Virus record (IMG/VR): IMGVR_UViG_3300037520_000741
Span: 1 to 26,435 of that record
Strand: one strand, 5' to 3'
DNA length: 26,435 nt
DNA from: a virus
Below the pieces are notes generated by a model. The model ran no database searches, was not told where the DNA came from, and saw nothing but the letters and a program-made list of their open reading frames with translations. Positions 19,153 to 26,435 of the stretch are shown piece after piece (positions within the stretch are counted from its first letter, which is position 1; every line of letters begins with the position of its first letter). The position numbers were made by a program, and so were the translations under genes.

Positions 19153-19382
19153 TGAGCGTAGGATACTCATTGAGAATAGTTGAGCTCAATAGGTCCGCAG
19201 GCGAAGAACTACTAGGCGTAAAGTTGGGCAGGGTGTGCATACGTAACAATATGCCCGTTTCTGTGCTAGCTGCACGCCTAGGAGTCAGTCGGCAGACGGT
19301 GTACAACTGGTTTGTTGGCGCATCAAAACCCAGTCTAAACACAAAAATTAAAATAGAAGCCCTACTGACTACGCTGCGGTAA
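19152..19382 (+). CDS. Cro/C1-type helix-turn-helix protein (76 aa)
   Basis: I start at the ATG at 19152, which overlaps the previous stop (TAATG); the longer frame from 19134 lies inside that gene. The product starts MSVGYSLRIVELNRSAGEELLG. The HTH lies at about residues 25-58: VCIRNNMPVSVLAARLGVSRQTVYNWFVG, with a TVYNW recognition helix typical of Cro/C1 repressors. A basic helix follows. As a small repressor-like protein within a replication operon it could regulate the divergent origin/promoter region or its own operon. It is unlike the HTH protein at 5620 outside the motif. Confidence 0.8.
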   Translation: MSVGYSLRIVELNRSAGEELLGVKLGRVCIRNNMPVSVLAARLGVSRQTVYNWFVGASKPSLNTKIKIEALLTTLR

Positions 19383-19386
19383 CACC

Positions 19387-22278
19387 ATGGAAAACTTTGA
19401 CTTACTAGAGTACGTACAGCCACAAGAAGGCTGGTTCTGCATACTTGGGTTGGATTCCTCGGGCAGGCCGAACCAGACACTTGTTGCTACTAGGGAAGAA
19501 GTGGACGCTGTAGTCAAAAAGTTTGTCGCTAGAAAATTGGATGTGTATTTTGGTGTTGCTAAGTTTATAACCGATGAGAATAGGAAACAGGATAACGTCC
19601 TATCTTTAAAGGCGTTCTGGCTGGATATTGACTGCGGTCCGGCCAAGGCGGAGATAGACCCAAAGACCGGCAGACCTGCTGGGTACATCAGCCAAGCTGC
19701 TGGGGCCGATAAGCTCAAAGAGTTTTGCACCGCCGTTGGTCTACCAAGACCGACTATTGTGAACTCAGGGCGCGGTCTGCACGTGTACTGGACGCTTGAC
19801 ACCGTAATCAGTCCTACACAATGGAAGCCTGTGGCCGACAGGTTCAGGCAGTTGTGCGACGAGCATAAGTTCTACGTGGACTACAATGTCTTTGAAACGG
19901 CACGTGTGCTGCGAGTACCGGGTACACCCAACTTCAAGGACACTCCACCTAAGATCGTAACAGTACTCCACGTGGCCCCGGTCATGAGCTTCGATGCGTT
20001 CCGCAATATAGTGGGCGTCAGCGAGATTAAGCTCATGCCTTCCGCTAAACCAAAGAAACTGTCTGCGCTGGGTAAGGCGTTGATGGAGAACATGGGGAGT
20101 AACTTTGGCAAGATAATGTTACGAAGCGCAAAGGGGGATGGTTGTGCGCAGCTGCTAAGCTGCTATACAGAGCGAGAGGCGTTATCCGAACCGCGATGGT
20201 TCGACGCGTTATCGGTGGCTAAGTTTTGCTCTGACGCGGATGTAGCAATACACAGGTTGTCTTCGGACCACCCAGACTATGACCCCAGTGAAGTGGAAAA
20301 GAAGATATCGCACATCGTTGGACCCCACACTTGTGACGTGTTTGAGCGAAATAATGTGGGAGGTTGCGATGGATGCCCCTATAAAGGGAAGGTAAAGAGC
20401 CCAATATCGTTAGGCAGGGAGATACTCAGGCACGATGAGTCGGCCGGGGAAGAAGCAGCACTGCCAGCGGGAGACACCGCGTCCGAAGATACGGATGACG
20501 ATGGCATCGACATAGACGGTAAAGAACGCTGCGCAGCGCCCTACTTCCGCGGTAAGAATGGAGGGATTTATGTGCAGCTGGACGACGATGACGAGCCTAG
20601 GCTGGTCTACGAGCATGACTTTTTTGTTGTAAAGCGAATGAGTGACCCCCTGCTGGGTGACGTGGCAGTGTTTAGATTGTACGCACCGAAGGACGGTAAG
20701 AAGACTTTTACCGTACCTAACGCCAAGATTTCGCAGGTGCTTGAGTTTAGGAGAGAGTTAGCTAAGCACGGGATTTTAGGTTCCGAAGCGCAGTTTAAAT
20801 TAATCAACGCATATGTAATACACGCTCTGAAAGAGCTGCAATTTAAGAGGAAGGCAGAAGTTATGAGAAGACAATTTGGTTGGGCCGACGGGGACACTAA
20901 GTTTATCGTCGGGGAAAGAGAGATTACCAAGGACGGGGTGTATCACAGCCCACCGTCCTCAATCACCGAGTCGATTGCACCGTATCTACAAAGCGCCGGG
21001 GACTTAGAACTCTGGAAAGAAGTGTTCTCGCTGTACGGCAAGGAAGGCTTGGAGATTCAGGCGTTTGGTGCACTGACCGGTTTTGGCGCTCCACTGCTTA
21101 AGTTTACTGGGCAAAAAGGCGCGATCATCAACATGATCCACAGGTACGCCGGCACAGGCAAAACTACCATCTTGCGCATGGCAAACAGCGTATGTGGGCA
21201 CCCCGAGGAGCTACTGGGTAACTCCGAAGACACAAAGGTTGCTCGTATAACAAAGGTAGGCATACTCAACAACATCATCAACACCGTGGACGAGATCACT
21301 AACTTGGATGCCAAGACGTTCTCTGATCTGGTGTACGCCTACTCGCAGGGTAAAGGTAAGGACAAGGGTGACCCGCACGAGAACAAGCTGCGCTTGAATA
21401 ACACGACGTGGCGTACACCAACACTTACATCATCAAACGCATCATTCTACGACAAAATGGGTGCGCTTAAGACAACGGCTGACGGCGAGATAATGCGATT
21501 ATTAGAGTTTAAAGTTGAGTACACCGGTACTGATGTTATAAGCACCGCGCACGGCAAAAAGATGTTTGACCACCAGCTTAACGAGAACTACGGCTTAGCT
21601 ATTGTTCCGTACATTCAGTTCATTCTGTGCAATATGGACGAAGTTTTAGCGACGCTGCAGCGGGTGCAGGACAAGATAGACAGAGAGCTGAACCTAACAT
21701 CACGCGAGCGCAACTGGTCGGCTATGGCCGCAGCTAACCTGACTGGTGGTCTTATTGCGGAGCGTGTCGGGCTGCTCGTGGGCTGGAACATGGCGCGGTT
21801 GTATAAAGTGGTCACGGACAAGCTGCAGGAAATGAGGGCATTAACAAAGGCTCCCGTGAACAACGTAAGCGCAGTGGTCGGGGACTATATATACCGGCAC
21901 ATAAACAACATCCTCGTCGTGGAAGAAGGCGCGGACAAGCGCACACACCTGCCGATGGCCCCGCTGGTTGAACCTAGAGGCGAGCTGTTGATACGGTACG
22001 AGCCTGACACCAAGCGCATGTTCATCGCTATCACTGCCTTCCGCAAGGACTGTGTTGACTACCAAGTGGACTACACTGAGACGGTCAAGGAACTTAAGGA
22101 GAAAGGTCTGCTCGTAGAAATAATGAACAAGCGGCTGTCTAAAGGCATGAGCGTGGCGTCAGCTGGCGTGCGTTGCTTAGTGTTAGACTGCAACAACTCA
22201 GAGTTTATTGATGTGGATAGCTTAGTAGCTGCAAAACCAGCAGAGACAACCGATGGAAGTGGAATCAGTAAAGTATGA
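19387..22278 (+). CDS. AEP-like primase / DUF927-type helicase fusion (963 aa)
   Basis: A large replication protein. The N-terminal domain has FWLDIDCG (D80, D82) and NSGRGLHVYW with H132, followed by VLRVPGTPNFKD. This is the arrangement of archaeo-eukaryotic-type primases also used by RepB-like plasmid and phage primases. A Cys cluster (CDVFERNNVGGCDGC, near 318-332) may bind zinc. The C-terminal half resembles DUF927 helicases: Walker A HRYAGTGKTT (about 584-593) and a Walker B-like NTVDEI (near 632), followed by TSSNASF, a likely sensor region. It would prime and unwind DNA for the polymerase at 13025. It starts four bases after the HTH gene; its end overlaps the next small gene by 26 bases. 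Confidence 0.85.
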   Translation: MENFDLLEYVQPQEGWFCILGLDSSGRPNQTLVATREEVDAVVKKFVARKLDVYFGVAKFITDENRKQDNVLSLKAFWLDIDCGPAKAEIDPKTGRPAGYISQAAGADKLKEFCTAVGLPRPTIVNSGRGLHVYWTLDTVISPTQWKPVADRFRQLCDEHKFYVDYNVFETARVLRVPGTPNFKDTPPKIVTVLHVAPVMSFDAFRNIVGVSEIKLMPSAKPKKLSALGKALMENMGSNFGKIMLRSAKGDGCAQLLSCYTEREALSEPRWFDALSVAKFCSDADVAIHRLSSDHPDYDPSEVEKKISHIVGPHTCDVFERNNVGGCDGCPYKGKVKSPISLGREILRHDESAGEEAALPAGDTASEDTDDDGIDIDGKERCAAPYFRGKNGGIYVQLDDDDEPRLVYEHDFFVVKRMSDPLLGDVAVFRLYAPKDGKKTFTVPNAKISQVLEFRRELAKHGILGSEAQFKLINAYVIHALKELQFKRKAEVMRRQFGWADGDTKFIVGEREITKDGVYHSPPSSITESIAPYLQSAGDLELWKEVFSLYGKEGLEIQAFGALTGFGAPLLKFTGQKGAIINMIHRYAGTGKTTILRMANSVCGHPEELLGNSEDTKVARITKVGILNNIINTVDEITNLDAKTFSDLVYAYSQGKGKDKGDPHENKLRLNNTTWRTPTLTSSNASFYDKMGALKTTADGEIMRLLEFKVEYTGTDVISTAHGKKMFDHQLNENYGLAIVPYIQFILCNMDEVLATLQRVQDKIDRELNLTSRERNWSAMAAANLTGGLIAERVGLLVGWNMARLYKVVTDKLQEMRALTKAPVNNVSAVVGDYIYRHINNILVVEEGADKRTHLPMAPLVEPRGELLIRYEPDTKRMFIAITAFRKDCVDYQVDYTETVKELKEKGLLVEIMNKRLSKGMSVASAGVRCLVLDCNNSEFIDVDSLVAAKPAETTDGSGISKV

Positions 22279-22447
22279 AATAAACTGGCTGAACTTTAAG
22301 GTGGGGTCGTCGTTCTTTATACCCTGCCTTAATGCACGCAAGGCCAAGAAAAGGATAATGGACGATATCCGCCGTCTTCGCTATAAGGTCGTAACCAAAA
22401 TAGTTATAGAAGACGGCGTGCGTGGCGTCCGGGTGTGGCGGGTCTAA
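22253..22447 (+). CDS. Small phage protein (64 aa)
   Basis: Starts inside the primase-helicase gene at ATG 22253. The product begins MEVESVKYEINWLNFKVGSSFFIPCLNARKA and ends VIEDGVRGVRVWRV. The SSFFIPCLN...ARKAKKRI...GVRVWRV pattern is one I associate with small phage proteins of unknown role, giving a strand-helix-strand fold. No strong ribosome site is seen, so translation may depend on coupling with the upstream gene. Its TAA is directly next to the stop of the convergent giant gene, with no base between. Confidence 0.65.
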   Translation: MEVESVKYEINWLNFKVGSSFFIPCLNARKAKKRIMDDIRRLRYKVVTKIVIEDGVRGVRVWRV

Positions 22448-25400
22448 TTACTGCGCTTCTTCCGGTGGGTTAGTGACGGCTCTGGATGGCATAATTATTC
22501 TGTTTAAGTACGGAGCTACGGCGTCGCCTAGGTACAAGCCCTCATCCGTTATGCCGTCCCGTCGCAGCCTCTCTCCGAGTGAAGACATCAGATCATCCGT
22601 GGTTATGCCGTCAAAGAAGTTTTTGTAGTTGTACCTACGGACTTCCTGCAGTGCGTCGTCAAACTTGTTGCCGGCAACTATGGCTTGTCTGCTCTCCGGG
22701 CCGTACTCGTCAACAGCAGCATTTCTCTCTTTGAACGCTTTCTCGAAGCTGTCATACACCGCTACTTTTTCGGCTTTTATCTCGTCAATTAGCTTACGTG
22801 CAGCGAACGTCGATACTTGGCTTTCAGCTACTTCCGCAGAGCCAAAGCCCAAAGCCTGCCCCACTACCTTCCACCCGGTGTAGTACTCCTCTGGCTTAAG
22901 TACGTCCCCAGCGCGTGTCACGTTGCCGTCAGTAGCAAACCGCATAGCTTCCAGAGGCTCTCGTAGGAACGCAGGTGCCATCATCTCGAACCCCCTGAGT
23001 ATCTCCCCCTCATTAACCATGGTTTCGTAACCCTTGAGGAAATTGCGAGCTAAACTGGCACTTGGTCCGAACATAGTGTCGAACGCTAAGTTGACTGCCG
23101 TGTCCTCTAAACTATTGTCCTGCCGGCCGTAGCTGTTGTAGATCAAACCATCCAGAGACATAGACGATTGCACGTTCCAGTCAGTGAGTGCAGATGGAAC
23201 TCCCAGCTCAACGCCACGCTGCAGCTGCTGAGCTTGCTCCGGAGTAAGCCCCATAAAGTTAGCCAAGCTTGAGCCCGGGCCGAAGTACTTATCCAGCAGG
23301 TGATTCCTAAAGTACAGGTCTATGCTGCGCAGCCCCAGCGGGTTGCCAGCGTCATCTATGTCGTAGTACAGGTCAGCGTCTTCGTCGTCCAAATCGGGGC
23401 GTAGAGCCTCACGCAGCCCGTCAATCAACGCAACCATAGCGGTGTAGCCGAACATGCCAGTCACGCCGCCAAAAAACAGCCCCATGCCAATGGTGTCCCA
23501 GAACATAACCGCGGCTTCTTTCTTCTCTGCCTTGGTCAGCCCCGATGCAGCAAACGCTTTGTAGAAGTTAGTTACTATGTGGGCAAGCGCCTGCACGCGG
23601 TAAGTCATGAACTGATAGCCCATACGACCGTACCATGTCTTCGCAAACAAAGGTTTGTTAAGGGCACTATAGTCAAACATCAGGGTTTTGGTAAGCTCTA
23701 TGGCTTGCTCCGTCGCTGCTTCAATTGCAGCATCTCCTTTTTTGCCCTGTGCTAATTGTTTTTCGTAGGCCAGCTCAAAGGCAGACATGAAGAACACTTC
23801 ACGGGAAACGCGTTCCGCGTGGTGTATTGGAGCGGATACAAAGTTGAGACCGGCCTGTGCCCCCTTGCTTATTGAAGTCCCACCGCCAGCTTGGCGAAGC
23901 TCAGACTCCAGTGCATCCGCAGAGCCAGCAAGATCAGAGGCCCTAGTGTCAATGAACAAGTTGCGCACGTCCGCTACGTCGTACGCTTTTTGAAGCGCGT
24001 CTTTTATAGGGCTCTCGGTCACGTACTTGGAGTTACGCATCGCCGCTTCGCCCTTCTCATCGACCACATTACCGGCCTCGTCGAGCTCCGTACGGCTTAA
24101 CGCCCTAGCAGTTAGGAAGTTACCCATATACTTGGCAGCCATAGCCGCCGACTTGCCCGCACCGAATTTAGCGTGCAGCCCACCAAACCCAAACATAATT
24201 AACTGCGTGGGCTGAATGATTGCTGATCGCATAGAAGTGAGCATAAACAGGAACGACGCTTTGGTGCCCAGCCGAGAAGCGGCATCTGCTTTCTCTTCCA
24301 TAGAACCCATGCTCGGTGGACTAAGTGTTACGGTAGCGCGTTCCGCCAAAATATCTATAATTGCTGTTTTTTCCCTTATGTTTTTATCGGTAGCAGGGAT
24401 ACCCTTTAGCGACTCTTTACCCGCAGCTATTTCGTTGCGTATTTGGTTGCCGTACTTAAGCCTTGCCAGCTGATTAACGAGCGTTGATTGGTTAATCGCA
24501 AACGACCGAAGAGCATCCTCTTCAAAACCAAGCACGCCTTTGCGGTTGACCACAGACTTACGTGCAGCCCCGGATGGCAGTGTCTGCAGGTACAGTTGGT
24601 ATATGCTGTCTTTTAGGTCTTGCGCAGCGTCAGGTACGCCGGACTTCACTTTGTCTATACGCGCAAATAAGTCTGTTACTCTGGTGCTATCGTTGAGCAG
24701 CAGATCGCGCATTGTCCCTGCTCTGTCTTCTTGATCCACTCGGGTTAGTAGATCAGTCGGGTACTGAAGCTCGTACTCGCGTATAAAGTCTTCGCGCTTA
24801 CCATCAGTCTCAAACGACTTGTAAAACACACGCTTACCGGCAGAGTCCGTGACATTTAAGGCAAACCGGCCGGGGCGCGACAGGGGCGAGTACACTTTGA
24901 GTTTTAGCATCTCGGTGTAGTCCGCGACTATGTTAGCCATCAAAGCGCCTTTGTCCGACGAAGGGTCCGCCTCGGTGCCGGGTATCGCAGCATCTTTTCG
25001 TATGGTGTCTAGCAACAAAGTCACCGCTTCCTTTACATCTGCCCGGTACTTGTCCTGCACACGTGCGTAGAGGTCCAGTGCACCTTGCCCGTTAGGCGTA
25101 GCTTTTAACGCCGCAACGCGTTGAAATAACTCAGTTATGCTTTGGACCCTATCCGCTAATTCCTTTTTAGCTATGGTTAGCGCAGCTTTTTCTTCCCGGG
25201 TTCTGTTTTGCAATGGTATGCGGTCTATAGAACTGATGGTAAAACGAAGGTCACTTACTTCTGCGTCATTATCTATTGAGTTTTTCACGGACAAGAAAGT
25301 CTTGCTGTCCACGTCGTACACGACGATATTGAACAGCGTGCTGTCGTTAAACAAATCCGTAAGCGGTTTAGCGTTAGCTGGATTTTTAGCTATGTACGCT

Positions 25401-26435
25401 TCCCAGTCTTTTGCAATTCTTGAGGACGCGTCTATCCGCTGACTTCGGTACGAGACCAAGTCCTGCATCAGTTTAGCCAGCCTGTCCGCCATGCCTATCT
25501 GGTAATCTTTAGTGTTAGCCAGCGCCGTCAGCATGTTGGTGTCAAACGCCTGCAGCATAGCTCGGTACGCTCTTCCCGTTACGTACTTACCAAAGTAGCG
25601 CATCTGTTCAATGGCAGCTTTGGGATCGCGCAGCAGTTGATACAGCGACTTCTGCTTGCCCAACACGGCGTTGATGCGGTTCTGTACCGCCTTTGCTTGC
25701 TGCAGTGTACTGACCTGCCTACGCAGATTCTTTGCCTGTGCTATTTCACTGGCTTTGTACGGCGTACCGTTAAGAGTTTCCCAAGCTACTACGCCCGTCA
25801 AATCCAAAAGCTGCGTGAACGCGCTGTAGTCAGTGCTTGGCAACCCAATCATACGCGCAAGGTTTTTAGCCAAGTCGTTAAACGCGGAAACAACCCCCGC
25901 TATAAACCCCCTGCTGACCGGGGGCATTCCAAGCAACATGCGTTGTAGTGCGGGTGTAGTTATCCCGTAGCTTAAAAATTCTTTCAAATCCGTAAAGTTT
26001 TCTGTTCTTTCGGCCGCGGCGTCCAACTCTGGAGTGGTTCTTCCAGCTAGTTTTAGCTGCGCGTACCGGTTCCCCGCCGACACCATAAGTTCCAGTAGCG
26101 CTGCTATTGCTTCACGCGAGCCTTCTGGCACGGAGTTTTTGTCTACGAAATAGCTGTCCAGCATATCTACGGTTACAGCGTGAACCCCCTCGTGCAACGC
26201 AGTGCGTGTGTCGCCGCCTTCGGTCGAGTGCAGATAAATGGTGCCACTTTTCGGGTCATATAGACCGGCGGTAACAACTTTGTCGCCTTTTAAAAAAATA
26301 CTTCGTATGTTTTCTGGCACCGTGCTGGGGTCTGTGAACACCACGACTTTAGTACCAAGCGCGTTAGTCATGCGCTTTAGAATAAGCGCTAACCTTTTTT
26401 CAAACGGTGTGGCGTCGTTTAGCTTAGATATTGCG
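22448..26435 (-). CDS. Giant polyvalent phage protein with HExxH motif (partial)
   Basis: An open frame of over 1,300 codons that continues past the window edge: upstream of the ATG at 26369-26371 another 21 codons are open (AISKLNDATPFEKRL), so the N-terminus lies outside. Near its visible start is LHEGVH, fitting a HExxH zinc-peptidase site, with an upstream strand-rich part (GTIYLHSTEGG). Then come some 900 mostly helical residues, a hydrophobic segment (IGMGLFFGGVTGMFGYTAMV, which may meet a membrane) and a C-terminal part with Gly/Pro loops. This is typical of the large polyvalent proteins of tailed phages, which carry several enzyme domains and are thought to be injected with the DNA. 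The C-terminal part looks like an LPD38-type domain; that label is uncertain. Confidence 0.75.
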   Translation of the reverse strand, partial: AISKLNDATPFEKRLALILKRMTNALGTKVVVFTDPSTVPENIRSIFLKGDKVVTAGLYDPKSGTIYLHSTEGGDTRTALHEGVHAVTVDMLDSYFVDKNSVPEGSREAIAALLELMVSAGNRYAQLKLAGRTTPELDAAAERTENFTDLKEFLSYGITTPALQRMLLGMPPVSRGFIAGVVSAFNDLAKNLARMIGLPSTDYSAFTQLLDLTGVVAWETLNGTPYKASEIAQAKNLRRQVSTLQQAKAVQNRINAVLGKQKSLYQLLRDPKAAIEQMRYFGKYVTGRAYRAMLQAFDTNMLTALANTKDYQIGMADRLAKLMQDLVSYRSQRIDASSRIAKDWEAYIAKNPANAKPLTDLFNDSTLFNIVVYDVDSKTFLSVKNSIDNDAEVSDLRFTISSIDRIPLQNRTREEKAALTIAKKELADRVQSITELFQRVAALKATPNGQGALDLYARVQDKYRADVKEAVTLLLDTIRKDAAIPGTEADPSSDKGALMANIVADYTEMLKLKVYSPLSRPGRFALNVTDSAGKRVFYKSFETDGKREDFIREYELQYPTDLLTRVDQEDRAGTMRDLLLNDSTRVTDLFARIDKVKSGVPDAAQDLKDSIYQLYLQTLPSGAARKSVVNRKGVLGFEEDALRSFAINQSTLVNQLARLKYGNQIRNEIAAGKESLKGIPATDKNIREKTAIIDILAERATVTLSPPSMGSMEEKADAASRLGTKASFLFMLTSMRSAIIQPTQLIMFGFGGLHAKFGAGKSAAMAAKYMGNFLTARALSRTELDEAGNVVDEKGEAAMRNSKYVTESPIKDALQKAYDVADVRNLFIDTRASDLAGSADALESELRQAGGGTSISKGAQAGLNFVSAPIHHAERVSREVFFMSAFELAYEKQLAQGKKGDAAIEAATEQAIELTKTLMFDYSALNKPLFAKTWYGRMGYQFMTYRVQALAHIVTNFYKAFAASGLTKAEKKEAAVMFWDTIGMGLFFGGVTGMFGYTAMVALIDGLREALRPDLDDEDADLYYDIDDAGNPLGLRSIDLYFRNHLLDKYFGPGSSLANFMGLTPEQAQQLQRGVELGVPSALTDWNVQSSMSLDGLIYNSYGRQDNSLEDTAVNLAFDTMFGPSASLARNFLKGYETMVNEGEILRGFEMMAPAFLREPLEAMRFATDGNVTRAGDVLKPEEYYTGWKVVGQALGFGSAEVAESQVSTFAARKLIDEIKAEKVAVYDSFEKAFKERNAAVDEYGPESRQAIVAGNKFDDALQEVRRYNYKNFFDGITTDDLMSSLGERLRRDGITDEGLYLGDAVAPYLNRIIMPSRAVTNPPEEAQ

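Overview
The window is a piece of a tailed-phage (Caudoviricetes) genome or prophage, most likely from a proteobacterial host. Reasons: tightly packed genes in long co-directional runs with 1-8 base start/stop overlaps; a complete phage replication set (family A DNA polymerase, SNF2-type helicase, AEP primase/DUF927 helicase fusion, Cas4/RecB-type nuclease, VRR-NUC nuclease, HNH-like protein, DUF3310 protein); many small proteins of the kind found only in phages; and a giant polyvalent protein with a zinc-peptidase motif. Promoters look like ordinary bacterial sigma-70 promoters. No phage RNA polymerase, integrase, terminase, capsid gene, tRNA or CRISPR was seen. The host cannot be named from the sequence.

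Layout. (1) 1-1252: G-rich non-coding DNA, then a minus-strand operon of three genes (223 aa unknown, 68 aa Cys/His protein, 32 aa membrane peptide) ending in a rho-independent terminator at 182-205. (2) 1253-2114: an 862-base divergent control region with inverted clusters of a GTTACAATGTTA-type iteron around an AT-rich core, two pairs of direct repeats, and a strong rightward promoter at 1981. It is the best candidate for a replication origin or regulatory switch. (3) 2115-9832: a rightward block of small phage genes plus a MoxR-like AAA+ ATPase, a metallopeptidase/VWA protein and a DUF3150-like protein. This block carries a repeated compound element, TGACCA - 5 bases - TAACNNNNGTTA - 5 bases - TGACCA, between genes. 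With the copies in the control region there are ten, and none is seen elsewhere. The block ends with a ribbon-helix-helix DNA-binding protein, the last copy of the element, and a strong terminator at 9873. (4) 9911-17766: a second rightward block from a new promoter: VRR-NUC nuclease, an acidic protein, a winged-helix-like protein, DUF3310 protein, DNA polymerase, Cas4-like nuclease, HNH-like protein and SNF2 helicase. (5) 17763-22447: a third block from another promoter: coiled-coil protein, probable ssDNA-binding protein, Cro/C1-type HTH protein and the large primase-helicase. (6) 22448-26435: a giant minus-strand protein, cut by the window edge, converging on block 5 with no gap between the two stop codons.

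How it fits together (inference): blocks 4 and 5 form the replication machinery. Block 3 is an early or host-takeover/regulatory block whose genes share one cis element, so they are probably controlled as a regulon, perhaps by the ribbon-helix-helix or HTH proteins encoded nearby. The most interesting signals are this repeated element, the iteron region, the ATPase/peptidase-VWA module, and the leucine at the position of E. coli Pol I Phe762 in the DNA polymerase.
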